Below the pieces are notes generated by a model that had not been told where the DNA came from, did no database searches, and was given only the letters and a program-made list of their open reading frames with translations. Positions 9,070-17,286 of a stretch of 64,000 nt of DNA are shown here, in pieces. This DNA is from Arthrobacter sp. TMP15 (GTDB lineage Bacteria; Actinomycetota; Actinomycetes; Actinomycetales; Micrococcaceae): positions 434,001 to 498,000 of the forward strand of contig NZ_CP154262.1 of the NCBI RefSeq assembly GCF_039529835.1, written 5' to 3'. The first letter of the stretch is position 1. Each line of letters begins with the position of its first letter. The position numbers and the translations under genes are program-made.

Positions 9070-10260
9070 ATGCAGGGCCTTGTACATGCTTTGAAAGCAT
9101 GTATGGTGACAGTTCCCAAGAACCACCCCCGTTGTGGTGTATGTGCTCAGAAGCTTGTGAAGAACGGTTCGACCAGTGCAGGTAAAACCCGGTGGCGGTG
9201 TAAATCCTGTGGTGCTTCCAGTACTCAATCCAGGGTTGATATCAGCAAGAAAGCAGAGTTCGCCGCTTTCCAGTCATGGATCACTGGCAAGACCCGTCAG
9301 GACGCCCATGCCAGCTCATCACGGACCTTTCGGAGACAGAGTGCTTGGTGTTGGAACGTGGCCCCACAAGCCCCTGTGACCGGGGAAATTCACCCGGTGC
9401 TCATCCTCGATGGAACGTACTTCAACGGCTGGTGCGTGCTCATTGCTTACACCGGTGATCACGTTGTTGGCTGGCAGTGGTGCGATCGGGAAAAACATGC
9501 TTCCTGGTCAGCGTTACTCAAGCAACTCCCGGCCCCTGCCATGGTCGTCATCGACGGGCACAAAGGCCTCGAGAGTGCGTTGGGTCAGCACTGGCCAGAA
9601 ACAAGAGTGCAGCGGTGTTTGTTTCATATTCAACAGAACATCCGTACCCACCTCACGATGCGTCCGAAACTCGATGCTGGCAAGGAATTACTGGCCCTAG
9701 CGAAGGCTTTAACACCGATCCAGTCCCTGGATCAAGCCGCTGTGTGGGTCGGTGAGTTCGCGTCCTGGGAAGCACGCTGGGAGAAGTTCTTGAAGGACCG
9801 CACCTACGCGAAGAAGAACGGTGAAAGGCCCTCACACGTGCGGGCAAACCAGAACTGGTGGTTCACGCATCTTCGTCTGCGCCAAGCCCGTGGAACACTA
9901 GCCACAGTCCTGCAGAACGATCATCTGTTTACTTGGCTCACCCACGCCACCGAAGACCAGAAACTCCCTAGGACAACGAGCCCGCTCGAGGGTGGGATCA
10001 ATGCTGGCTTGAAGCACCTTCTTCGGGACCATCGAGGTCTTAGCGATGATCATGCCAAACGAGCCGTGGACTGGTACCTCTACCACCACACCGAGGCCCC
10101 TAAAGATCCCTGGGACCTAGTGAAGGCCCACCACTGGCAACCAAAAAAGAAGAAACGACAAATGGTTCACGAGCCCATCGGCCCTGCCCTCTACGACACA
10201 GCCTTCAGCCCAGAAGACGGCAATGGAATTCAACAAGGATGGGGCGGAAGAAGCCACTGA
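9070..10260 (+). CDS. IS1249-type transposase (IS256 family, mutator type)
   Basis: A 396-residue DDE transposase. An N-terminal zinc ribbon is visible (CGVCAQKLVKNG ... WRCKSCGASS), typical of IS1249-like members. Candidate catalytic acids are Asp114 (LILDGTYF), Asp162 (MVVIDGHKG) and Glu307 (SPLEGGIN), numbered from the ATG at 9070. The C-x2-H motif of the family appears in RCLFHIQQNI after the second Asp. The C-terminus is basic (KKKKRQ). An alternative ATG at 9103 directly follows a hairpin and would remove 11 residues before the zinc ribbon; either start is possible. The frame is complete, so the enzyme is probably active. Confidence 0.92.
   Translation: MQGLVHALKACMVTVPKNHPRCGVCAQKLVKNGSTSAGKTRWRCKSCGASSTQSRVDISKKAEFAAFQSWITGKTRQDAHASSSRTFRRQSAWCWNVAPQAPVTGEIHPVLILDGTYFNGWCVLIAYTGDHVVGWQWCDREKHASWSALLKQLPAPAMVVIDGHKGLESALGQHWPETRVQRCLFHIQQNIRTHLTMRPKLDAGKELLALAKALTPIQSLDQAAVWVGEFASWEARWEKFLKDRTYAKKNGERPSHVRANQNWWFTHLRLRQARGTLATVLQNDHLFTWLTHATEDQKLPRTTSPLEGGINAGLKHLLRDHRGLSDDHAKRAVDWYLYHHTEAPKDPWDLVKAHHWQPKKKKRQMVHEPIGPALYDTAFSPEDGNGIQQGWGGRSH
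9083..9103. promoter_or_regulatory. Hairpin at the transposase translation start
   Basis: The sequence tacatgctt-tga-aagcatgta is a perfect 9-bp stem with a 3-base loop. It lies between two possible start codons (9070 and 9103). Hairpins at this place in other insertion sequences limit translation from read-through transcripts, so a similar damping role is plausible but inferred. Confidence 0.5.
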
Positions 10261-10312
10261 CACGCCCGGGCTGTACACACATTTTGGCCGCTAACCCCCT
10301 CTTTCCGCTCCG

Positions 10313-10369
10313 CGAGTTGCCACTTATGGTGCCCATAGCGCGCATTTGGGCACCATAAGTGGCAACTCG
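10313..10369. repeat. Long perfect palindrome (23-bp arms)
   Basis: Arms at 10313-10335 and 10347-10369 are exact reverse complements and begin cgagttgccacttatggtg; the loop is 11 bases. It lies between the insertion sequence and the tRNA-Thr terminator, and was probably the original end of the iron transporter operon before the insertion. There is no U-tract, so it is not a typical terminator. Confidence 0.85.
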
Positions 10370-10405
10370 GGGCCGGTAGCCGGACCTGACTCAACGTGGA
10401 ACGCA

Positions 10406-10442
10406 GAAACCCCCTGGATTCGTAAAGAATCTAGGGGGTTTC
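10406..10442. terminator. Intrinsic terminator next to tRNA-Thr
   Basis: Arms 10406-10421 and 10427-10442 (gaaaccccct... / ...agggggtttc) pair over 16 positions with one G-U, loop gtaaa. It follows the 3' end of the minus-strand tRNA gene. Confidence 0.8.
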
Positions 10443-10444
10443 GT

Positions 10445-10520
10445 TGGGGCCTCCAAACAGAATCGAACTGTTGACCTTCTCATTACGAGTGAGACGCTCT
10501 ACCAACTGAGCTATGGAGGC
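10445..10520 (-). tRNA. tRNA-Thr, anticodon CGT
   Basis: Read on the minus strand, the gene starts GCCTCCATAGCTCAGTTGG and folds into a full cloverleaf. The 7-bp acceptor is GCCTCCA with TGGAGGC, the D arm holds AGCTCAGTTGGTAGAGC, the anticodon stem TCTCA/TGAGA encloses loop CTCGTAA, and the T arm carries TTCGATT. The anticodon CGT reads ACG (Thr). The 3' CCA appears to be encoded at 10447-10445. The terminator at 10406-10442 follows. Confidence 0.95.
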
Positions 10521-10635
10521 CTGTGCTAGCCGAACTCCCATTGAAATAGGCAGCCGAACACAAGAAACCACTCTAATATGCGTGGGGCGGATGTACAAAA
10601 TCCGCACCACGAAATACTGTCCCAGTGAAGAAGGC

Positions 10636-12180
10636 TCAGCAGGTAACGCCCGCTGCTGGGACCTTTCCATCCACAAAGTATGCGTCAACTGTTGCGCTCA
10701 AACACTCGTTGGAGCGTCCGTAAGCCGTGTGTCCCTCACCTTTCCACGTTACAAGAACGCCGGAATCAAGCTGCTTGGCAAGTGCCTCGGACCAGGCGTA
10801 GGGGGTTGCCGGATCTCCTGTGGTGCCAACAACCAGGATGGGGCCGGCACCCGCTGCGGAGATCGGGGCGGGTTCACCCGTTGCCGGGTAGGGCCAGAAT
10901 TTGCATGTCAAACCCGAGTAAGCAAGGAGTTCACCGAAAGTGGGGGCAGCCTTTTTTAGGAGCTCGGTCTGCTCACGCATGTGTGCCAGATCCGAGTTCA
11001 TGGGGTAATCAAGGCAGTTGATTGCAGTGAAAGCGGCAGCTGTGTTGGAGTTGTATTTGCCATCGGAATCACGGTCGGCTGAGAAGTCAGCCAACATCAA
11101 CATGCCAGAGGCGTCCCCGGCGAAAGCCTGCGTCAAAGCGCCTGTTAGCGGTGCCCACAGATCTGTTGAGTACATGCCGAAGGCTAGAGCACCGGTGAAT
11201 TCGGTTCCGGTGACCACCCGCCCCTCAGGAGTTTGCTGCGGGGTTGCTGTGTACACCTCGTTGAGCTCGCGTATTTGCTTCATGGCTGCGTCTACAGTGC
11301 CAGAGACAGGGCAATCAGTGCCGCTCAAACAATTGGCAACCCACGCCCGCATCGCATTTTCAAAGCCCACCGCTTGGCCCATCGAGACTTCATCTATATC
11401 AAGGGAGGGGTCCATAGCGCCGTCAAGGGAAAACTTTCCAACCCGCTCAGGGAACAACCCAGCGTAGGTGGCACCCAGTTTGGTGCCGTAGGAGAAGCCC
11501 ATATAGTTCAGCGCTTTGTCTCCCACCACGGCTCGCAGAATATCCATGTCACGGGCGGAGCTAACGGTGTCAAGGAAGGCCAGTTCTGGACCGGAGTTCT
11601 TTTGGCACAGCTCCGACTCGGTTTTAGTTTCAGCCTCCGCCGCGGCATATCCTTCCTCGGTGGACATATCAAATTCTTTTTGCCGGGCTGCGTCCATCTG
11701 CGCATCATCAAGGCACTTTACCGGTGTGGAGCGTTTGACCCCGCGAGGATCAAAGCCAACAACGTCATAAGCGCCGCGCAGTTTCGCCGAAAAATATGAC
11801 TGCGCCCCGTCTTTGACCATATCCACGCCGGAACCGCCTGGTCCGCCGGGGTTGATCAGCATTGCACCCTGCCGATTACCAGATGCCGGAAGCCGAATCG
11901 CCGAGAGCTTGATGGACTTTTTCTTTGGGTTCTTGTAGTCCATTGGCACCTCAACTTCGGCGCATTGGAAACCCCCATTGCAGGAAGTCCAGGTGACGGC
12001 CTGAGTGTAAAAATCCTGAAGCTCAGCGGGCACCTCTCCCACCACATCTGCGGACGCCGAGGTTTTCACCGGCTGATCAGGAGCCAGCACCGAGCACGAG
12101 CTCAGCAACATCGCAACCACGGCGCCAAGGGCGAGAAAAAAGTGGGGGCGGCGTTCTCGGAGTACGTTTCCAGCTGTCAT
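10636..12180 (-). CDS. Secreted alpha/beta hydrolase of the TAP/tripeptidyl aminopeptidase type (lipoprotein)
   Basis: A 514-residue exported hydrolase. The N-terminus has a basic start, a hydrophobic stretch and lipobox LLSSC, so it is probably anchored outside the membrane. The oxyanion region is INPGGPGGSG, the nucleophile elbow is GFSYGTKLG with Ser230, and the C-terminal TAP-like part contains VVGTTGDPATPY and, near the end, the likely catalytic His in GHTAYG. Related proteins (SlpD/SlpE and mycobacterial caseinases) release peptides or esters; the substrate cannot be read here. It lies 18 bp behind holB on the same strand and is probably co-transcribed with tmk-holB. Confidence 0.88.
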   Translation of the reverse strand: MTAGNVLRERRPHFFLALGAVVAMLLSSCSVLAPDQPVKTSASADVVGEVPAELQDFYTQAVTWTSCNGGFQCAEVEVPMDYKNPKKKSIKLSAIRLPASGNRQGAMLINPGGPGGSGVDMVKDGAQSYFSAKLRGAYDVVGFDPRGVKRSTPVKCLDDAQMDAARQKEFDMSTEEGYAAAEAETKTESELCQKNSGPELAFLDTVSSARDMDILRAVVGDKALNYMGFSYGTKLGATYAGLFPERVGKFSLDGAMDPSLDIDEVSMGQAVGFENAMRAWVANCLSGTDCPVSGTVDAAMKQIRELNEVYTATPQQTPEGRVVTGTEFTGALAFGMYSTDLWAPLTGALTQAFAGDASGMLMLADFSADRDSDGKYNSNTAAAFTAINCLDYPMNSDLAHMREQTELLKKAAPTFGELLAYSGLTCKFWPYPATGEPAPISAAGAGPILVVGTTGDPATPYAWSEALAKQLDSGVLVTWKGEGHTAYGRSNECLSATVDAYFVDGKVPAAGVTC

Positions 12181-12198
12181 ACAGAAGTCCTTTATGGG

Positions 12199-13368
12199 TT
12201 AGAGCAGGCTAACTGCCATGGCTTCAAGAGCCAGCAGTGGGGCAACATTGGTGGTGGTAAGACGGCGTCGCACAGCGTTGATAGCGTCCATGCGTTCGAG
12301 AGTGGCTTCTGGGCGGGAACCGGCAGCGAATTCCGTCAGCGCCCCGCGCAGTGGTTCATTGACAAGCTCCAGGATCTCCTGTTCGACGCCGGATCCTGCG
12401 CGGGAGTCCAACTGCAGTACCAGCACGTCCCTGTAGAAGGACAACAGATCAGTTAGCGCCCGGTCCAGATGGTCGGTCACCGATCGCTTGGCGCGGCGCT
12501 TTTGGTCCTCTTCAAGGGCGCGGACCTGGCTGCGCATGGGAGGCGGCAGCGTCCCGGTCTCTGGGGCACCCAAGTTACGCAGTAGGGTGGCCTTTTCAAC
12601 GGCGTCGCGCTCTTCATTGGAGGAAGCCGCTTCAGCCTGAGCAAGCTCAAGCAGGGACCCGGCGGCAAGGACAGCTGTGGTTACGTCACGCAGGTTCAGC
12701 GGCAGGGACACTGTGGTGTTGCGTCGTTCCCGGGCGCCAGCATCGGTAGCCAGCCGGCGGGCGATGCCGATGTGACTTTGCGCGGCACGGGCGGCATAGA
12801 GCGCCAGGTCGGGTTCAATGCCATCGCGACGCGCCAGCAATGCCGCAACATCAGCAACCGGAGGCAGCCGAAGGGTTAAAGTGCGGCAGCGGGACCGGAT
12901 GGTGACAAGCACATCTGCCGGGCTGGGGGCGCACAGAATCCAGATGGTCCGCGGCGGGGGCTCCTCGATGGCTTTAAGCAGCACATTGGTGGTGCGCTCG
13001 GCCATGCGGTCGGCATCGCCGACAATGATGACGCGCCAGCGGGCCGAAGAAGGGCTGTCGTGAGCTTTGCGCACAAGATTGCGGGCTTCTTCGATGGTGA
13101 TGGTGGTTTTTTCGGTCGCAATGAACGTGACATCGGCATTGGTGCCGCTCATGGTGGTGTGGCAGGCCTTGCACACGCCGCAGCCTCGAGCCGCCAGTTC
13201 AGGACGGTCACACACCAGTGCAGCAGCAAAGGCGAGGGCCGCGTTTGAACGCCCCGAACCAGGGGGGCCCGTCAAGAGCCAGGCGTGTGTGGGCGCAGCA
13301 GACTGGGCGGCACGGCGAAGCTGCGCCACCACCGACTCCTGGCCTTGAAGATCTACCCATACACTCAT
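12199..13368 (-). CDS. holB: DNA polymerase III subunit delta prime
   Basis: A 389-residue clamp-loader AAA+ protein. Walker A is GPPGSGRS near residue 35. A four-cysteine zinc site is spread over CDRPELAARGCGVCKAC near residue 53-72. The sensor/arginine region SRCRTLTLRLPP is present near residue 158. Its role is loading the beta clamp with delta and tau at the replication fork. The start overlaps the stop of tmk by 4 bp (ATGA), the usual actinobacterial tmk-holB arrangement, and the hydrolase gene follows after 18 bp. Confidence 0.95.
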   Translation of the reverse strand: MSVWVDLQGQESVVAQLRRAAQSAAPTHAWLLTGPPGSGRSNAALAFAAALVCDRPELAARGCGVCKACHTTMSGTNADVTFIATEKTTITIEEARNLVRKAHDSPSSARWRVIIVGDADRMAERTTNVLLKAIEEPPPRTIWILCAPSPADVLVTIRSRCRTLTLRLPPVADVAALLARRDGIEPDLALYAARAAQSHIGIARRLATDAGARERRNTTVSLPLNLRDVTTAVLAAGSLLELAQAEAASSNEERDAVEKATLLRNLGAPETGTLPPPMRSQVRALEEDQKRRAKRSVTDHLDRALTDLLSFYRDVLVLQLDSRAGSGVEQEILELVNEPLRGALTEFAAGSRPEATLERMDAINAVRRRLTTTNVAPLLALEAMAVSLL

Positions 13369-14084
13369 GCTGTGCCGGCCGTCTGCCCCTGAACGCCGGA
13401 TCTCTCAGGGCCGGATCTTTCAGGCCCGGGAGCCGGTTCTGCGGCAAGTAGAGCCAGAACGCGGTCCTTGATTGCCGCCGCCAGCTCGGCAATGTCGGCC
13501 TTGGCTGGCAACACTAGGTACCGCTGCGGGTGCGCCGAAGCGAGTTCTAGAAATGCGGCGCGAATAGTGGCGTGGAAGTGATCAGGCTCGGATTCCATCC
13601 TGTCCTCAGTAGCATCGCCTGCGGTGCGCCGGTTGCGGCCGTCGGCAGGAGTCACATCCAGCAACACCGTCAGGTCCGGCCAAAGACCATCCGTAGCCCA
13701 TTCGTTGAGCGTCACGATGGCCTGGGTGCCCAGCCCGCGGCCGGCACCCTGATAGGCGATGGAAGAGTCAGCGTACCTGTCGCTGATCACAATTTCACCG
13801 CGTGCGACGGCGGGGACGATCACCTGTGCGGCGTGCGCGGCCCTGGCGGCAGCAAAGATCAGCGCCTCGGTTTTTGCATCAATTTCACCTTGGCCGTGTT
13901 CAAGGACAAGGGAGCGCAGCTTTTCTCCTACGGGAGTCCCGCCTGGCTCGCGGGTCCGGCGGACTTCGCGTCCGGCGTCGGAGAGGACATCGGTCAGCAA
14001 AGCGGCTTGGGTTGATTTTCCAGCGCCGTCGCCGCCCTCAAAAGCAATGAATAGGCCCGGCGCCGGGGCTAAGGAATGAGTCAC
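13365..14084 (-). CDS. tmk: Thymidylate kinase
   Basis: A 239-residue dTMP kinase making dTDP for DNA synthesis. Visible motifs are the P-loop FEGGDGAGKST near residue 15, TREPGGTPVGE near residue 40, the DR(Y/H) motif SDRYADSSIAYQGAGRG near residue 98 and a lid region with RNRRTAGDATEDRMES near residue 150. The C-terminal 20 residues form a low-complexity tail (GPERSGPERSG) not needed for the fold. It is the first gene of the tmk-holB-hydrolase set. Confidence 0.95.
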   Translation of the reverse strand: MTHSLAPAPGLFIAFEGGDGAGKSTQAALLTDVLSDAGREVRRTREPGGTPVGEKLRSLVLEHGQGEIDAKTEALIFAAARAAHAAQVIVPAVARGEIVISDRYADSSIAYQGAGRGLGTQAIVTLNEWATDGLWPDLTVLLDVTPADGRNRRTAGDATEDRMESEPDHFHATIRAAFLELASAHPQRYLVLPAKADIAELAAAIKDRVLALLAAEPAPGPERSGPERSGVQGQTAGTA

Positions 14085-14145
14085 GTCATTAGCCTACCGG
14101 CCCCAGCTGAAAGCCACCTTGCCGTGGGGTATCGTGGCTGCGAAC

Positions 14146-15102
14146 CTAGTCCAATAGGGCAGCGGTCATGCGGTTGGTGTTGGTCCTCATCATCTCGATA
14201 TAGGTTTGTGCGCCTTGGCCAGCAGCGCTGAGTGACTCCGAGAATAGCGGCACGATCTGCACCCGGACCTTCGCCTCTTCTGCCAGAACCGTGGCGAGTT
14301 TGTCCGGCTGTGAGGTGTCGGCAAAAATAGCCGGAACCCCTGCCTCGCGGATTGTGCTGGCCAGATCGCTGAGGTCGGAGGCACTGGGTGCCGCAAGCGT
14401 GGTTCCACTGGGGATAACGGCGCCAATCACCTCCAACTCGAAACGCTGCGCCAGATAGCCAAACACGTGATGGTTGGTGACGAGTTTGCGCTTCTGCGCA
14501 GGAACGGCCGCAAATTTGGCGGACATCCACTGATCAAGTTCGCCAATATTTGCTTTGTAGGTGGCCGCATTGCTGTGTATGTGGGCAGGGTTGCTCAGCC
14601 GGACATGCTCTACGACGGCGTTCTCGATGGCACCCACGGCCGTCAAGATCCGCTGGGGATCGGTCCAAAAGTGTGGGTCCTGTGCTCCTGCCTCTCCAGT
14701 TCCCGGCAGTGTAATCGGGTTGATCACGGCGCCCACTTCCAGCACCGGCACACCCTGTTCCCTGGCCGATTCGACATGGCCAAGGACGGCCTCTTCCAAT
14801 CCCAGCCCATTGAAGATGATCACATCAGCTTGTTCCATTTCACCGGCCTGATGGGCTGATATGCCAAAGGAGTGGGGATCGGCGTTGGCCTCCATGAGAA
14901 CCACTACAGTGGCAGAATCGCCCACTATATTGCGGGTAATATCACCTAAAATATTTGTGGTGACAATGATGGTTGCCTTCTCATTTGCCGGCGCCGCCGC
15001 GCACGCTGCGAGTACTCCGGCAGTAGCCAGCAGCGTGGCCATTAGTGGTAAGGCAGTGCGACGGCGTGATGTCACCGCCCGCTTGGACCCCCGGTACCTC
15101 AT
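14146..15102 (-). CDS. aztC: Zinc ABC transporter substrate-binding lipoprotein AztC
   Basis: A 318-residue cluster A-I metal-binding protein. A signal peptide ends in lipobox VLAAC. The mature part starts IIVTTNILGDITRNIVGDSA. Expected metal ligands are visible in NADPHSFGIS, DPHFWTDP, TNHHVFGYL and FADTSQP. It lacks the long His-rich loop of ZnuA, which is characteristic of AztC. The start overlaps the aztD stop by 4 bp, so aztB-aztD-aztC are one operon on the minus strand. The role is to capture zinc outside the cell, receive it from AztD and hand it to AztB. Confidence 0.88.
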   Translation of the reverse strand: MRYRGSKRAVTSRRRTALPLMATLLATAGVLAACAAAPANEKATIIVTTNILGDITRNIVGDSATVVVLMEANADPHSFGISAHQAGEMEQADVIIFNGLGLEEAVLGHVESAREQGVPVLEVGAVINPITLPGTGEAGAQDPHFWTDPQRILTAVGAIENAVVEHVRLSNPAHIHSNAATYKANIGELDQWMSAKFAAVPAQKRKLVTNHHVFGYLAQRFELEVIGAVIPSGTTLAAPSASDLSDLASTIREAGVPAIFADTSQPDKLATVLAEEAKVRVQIVPLFSESLSAAGQGAQTYIEMMRTNTNRMTAALLD

Positions 15103-16349
15103 AGTCCCGTCTCCACGAGTTGGGCGAGCGGTTCCGTGGTGGTGAAGGTGCGGGCAACCCGAAGATTGTCCTTGTAATCGATCTCGTGGATCAGTGTGGA
15201 CGCTGGGTCGCTGAGGTAGGCGCGGCCAGCGTCAAGTACCAGGGCGGGAGGTGGCCCGGGCTTCATTTGCGTTAGAAGCGCGGACTGATTTTCTACCAGT
15301 CCGGTCAGAGGGTCCAAAGCGTACAAGGTGCCGCTTTGACCCATCGCCAGTGCAGGGGATCCGTTGCCAGCTGTGGAGGCAACAACTATGGGTTCGGGGC
15401 TTGGCATGAAAGTGAGCTTTAGCGTCGCCACGTCTACGTGCCATAACCCCGTTGTGCCCGCAAGAGCAGTCAGCTCACTGGATCCGGGCCGGTGGTTAAA
15501 GGAGGTTGCCGGCTCGTCGGGTTCGTTTTCCGGATAGGGGATTTTGGTGGATGTCAGTGATCCTTCCTCCTCGCCGATGACCAAGATGCCATCACTGCAG
15601 CCCAAAACCACTCCGTGCCGGGTGCTTGCATGTCCCCGCAGCGCTGGACACGCTGTGGGTAGGAGCGAGCCCGAGGCGTTTCCCTCTAGTGCGGCTCCGT
15701 GCGTGTCAGTACCGGTACTCTGGCCCGCGGACAAGTCAAAGGCTGCAACAGTTGTGGGTAGTTTGTCCTTTCCGGGGGAGCCTGTGACAAGCATGCGCCC
15801 TTTATAGGGAATAGCCAGTCCCGTGTGTGGAGTCCCTGACAAAGTGGTTTCCACTGTGAGGACACCTGTTTCCAGTGTTTTGCGGTTCAGCACGGAGGTG
15901 TCTCCTGTTTGCTCATCAAAGATTCCTACCCAGTGCCCATCACTGGCCACAGCGCCAGCCGGGACGGGCGCCTTCGCCTGCAGTTGCTGAGCCGTGGAGT
16001 GGTAGAAGTGCTTGTGATCTCCGTGGTCCACCGCCCAGACACCTGTATCAATGACATTAAGCCCGGCACCGGCAGTGGTTCTAAGAAATAGGAAGCGGCC
16101 GTCATGCTGCATCGATTCCGCACCAGGGAGGGTGAAAGTGTCCGTCTCATTCCCAGATAGAGGGTCAATTATGGAAATGCTGCCGGCCTCCGTGGACAGG
16201 TAGGAGAGCCTCATTTGAGGTTCCTCAGCCTCCGTGGCACCGGCAACGAACCCATGGGGGACCGGTGCTGCAGCGGGGGAACCGCAGGCAACGAGTGCTG
16301 TGAGGATAAATGCGCAGATTAGTCCGGAGGTGGTTTTGGAAGAACTCAT
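15099..16349 (-). CDS. aztD: Zinc metallochaperone AztD (beta-propeller lipoprotein)
   Basis: A 416-residue exported protein. The start ATG at 16349 overlaps the aztB stop (ATGA) and gives a signal peptide with lipobox LVACG; the open frame extends further upstream but lies inside aztB. The rest has the repeating beta-strand pattern of a propeller, with blades such as ISIIDPLSGNETDTF and LVIGEEEGSLTS. A His-rich loop (WAVDHGDHKHFYH) near residue 110 is a probable zinc site. In Paracoccus, AztD donates zinc to AztC, and the direct aztB-aztD-aztC linkage here agrees. A paralogue lies at 18026-19351. Confidence 0.82.
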   Translation of the reverse strand: MSSSKTTSGLICAFILTALVACGSPAAAPVPHGFVAGATEAEEPQMRLSYLSTEAGSISIIDPLSGNETDTFTLPGAESMQHDGRFLFLRTTAGAGLNVIDTGVWAVDHGDHKHFYHSTAQQLQAKAPVPAGAVASDGHWVGIFDEQTGDTSVLNRKTLETGVLTVETTLSGTPHTGLAIPYKGRMLVTGSPGKDKLPTTVAAFDLSAGQSTGTDTHGAALEGNASGSLLPTACPALRGHASTRHGVVLGCSDGILVIGEEEGSLTSTKIPYPENEPDEPATSFNHRPGSSELTALAGTTGLWHVDVATLKLTFMPSPEPIVVASTAGNGSPALAMGQSGTLYALDPLTGLVENQSALLTQMKPGPPPALVLDAGRAYLSDPASTLIHEIDYKDNLRVARTFTTTEPLAQLVETGL

Positions 16350-17236
16350 GCAGGGGAGCCTTTCTGGGCGGTGACGTTCTCGGTGGTGTTCTCGGTGGTG
16401 GCCGCGGAGTGCGGCCGGAGGATCAATGGACGGAGAGCGCTCGCAGCACTGGAAATAAAGAACAACGCCACAGCCGAAGCAGCAATTGTGGCCCCGGCTG
16501 CGGTCCGCGCGTGCCACGAGATGAGCAGACCGGCAGCCACAGCTGTGCATCCCAGAACCGCTGCGATGCCCATGATGGCGGGAATGGATCGAGCCCATGG
16601 CAGAGCTGCGGCAGGTGGCGCAATCAGCAGCCCAAATACTAAGAGCGTGCCCACCACTTGGAACGATCCAGCCATGGCTGCCGTCACCAATAGCAAAAGC
16701 ACAATGGCCGCCAGCTCCGGATGAAGCCCCAAGGTTGCCGCTTTACGCCCGTCAAACACCAGGGCCATAAACGGGCGGTGGAAGATGGCTGCCACCATTG
16801 CTGTGCCGGCCAGGATGGCGCACAACAACCAGATATCCGAGAACTTGACGGCCAGAATGTCGCCAAAGAGAATGCCCGTCAGATCCACGGCAAATGATCG
16901 TGACCGGGAAATGATAATCACTCCGGCCGCCAGCATGCCCACAAAGAGGAGCCCGATTGAGGTGTCGTGCGAGAGTCGCTGGTGACGGGACATGAGTGAG
17001 ACCCCAAGTGCCATCACTGTTGCACTGACAGCAGCGCCTAGTACCGGATTCAAGCCCAGCAACAAAGCCACAGCAATCCCGGGGAGCATGCCATGGGACA
17101 TTGCATCGCCTAAAAAAGCCATGCCGCGCAGCACCACCCACGTGCCAACAATGGCGCATGAGAGGGCCACAACCGTTCCGCCCAGCAGGGCGCGCTGAAC
17201 GAAGGAAACGTTGAAGGGTTCAAAAAGCCAATCCAT
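16346..17236 (-). CDS. aztB: Zinc ABC transporter permease AztB
   Basis: A 296-residue ABC-3 family permease with about eight hydrophobic helices. It contains the family motifs GTWVVLRGMAFLGDAMSHG near residue 28 and FQVVGTLLVFGLLIAPPA near residue 195. The start ATG at 17236 lies about 16 bp from the Zur-type palindrome it shares with the divergent ATPase gene. It overlaps aztD by 4 bp. ABC-3 permeases transport Zn, Mn or Fe; zinc is inferred from the Zur box and from AztC/AztD. Confidence 0.9.
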   Translation of the reverse strand: MDWLFEPFNVSFVQRALLGGTVVALSCAIVGTWVVLRGMAFLGDAMSHGMLPGIAVALLLGLNPVLGAAVSATVMALGVSLMSRHQRLSHDTSIGLLFVGMLAAGVIIISRSRSFAVDLTGILFGDILAVKFSDIWLLCAILAGTAMVAAIFHRPFMALVFDGRKAATLGLHPELAAIVLLLLVTAAMAGSFQVVGTLLVFGLLIAPPAAALPWARSIPAIMGIAAVLGCTAVAAGLLISWHARTAAGATIAASAVALFFISSAASALRPLILRPHSAATTENTTENVTAQKGSPA

Positions 17237-17251
17237 ACACTCAGCATACTA

Positions 17252-17269
17252 TAATGAGAATCATTATCA
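17252..17269. promoter_or_regulatory. Zur-type operator between aztB and aztA
   Basis: The 18-bp palindrome taatgagaatcattatca is the same, base for base, as the one at 19369-19386. It matches the general Zur box form (TGAnAATnATTnTCA-like) and is centred in the 50-bp divergent promoter region, so one site can control both aztA and aztBDC. Confidence 0.85.
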
Positions 17270-17286
17270 ATTACAGGAGATGTGCC

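Larger units (their letters stand above)
9013..10297 (+). mobile_element. Intact IS1249-type insertion sequence (IS256 family)
   Basis: A 1285-bp element. The left end gggttagcggccataatg and the right end, read inward on the other strand, gggttagcggccaaaatg continue for about 24 bp with a single mismatch. Directly outside both ends lies the same 8-bp sequence cctctttc (9005-9012 and 10298-10305), the target duplication length expected of the IS256 family. A single full-length transposase gene fills the element. Perfect target duplications, closely matching ends and an open transposase frame suggest a recent insertion into the spacer after the iron transporter operon. Confidence 0.93.

Noticed and set aside
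16350-16598. Longer N-terminus for aztD
   Set aside because: It lies fully inside aztB in another frame; the ATG at 16349 gives an overlapping start, a signal peptide and a lipobox.
17254-17286. ATG at 17254 as start of aztA
   Set aside because: It lies inside the Zur-type palindrome; the GTG at 17287 has a proper ribosome binding site.
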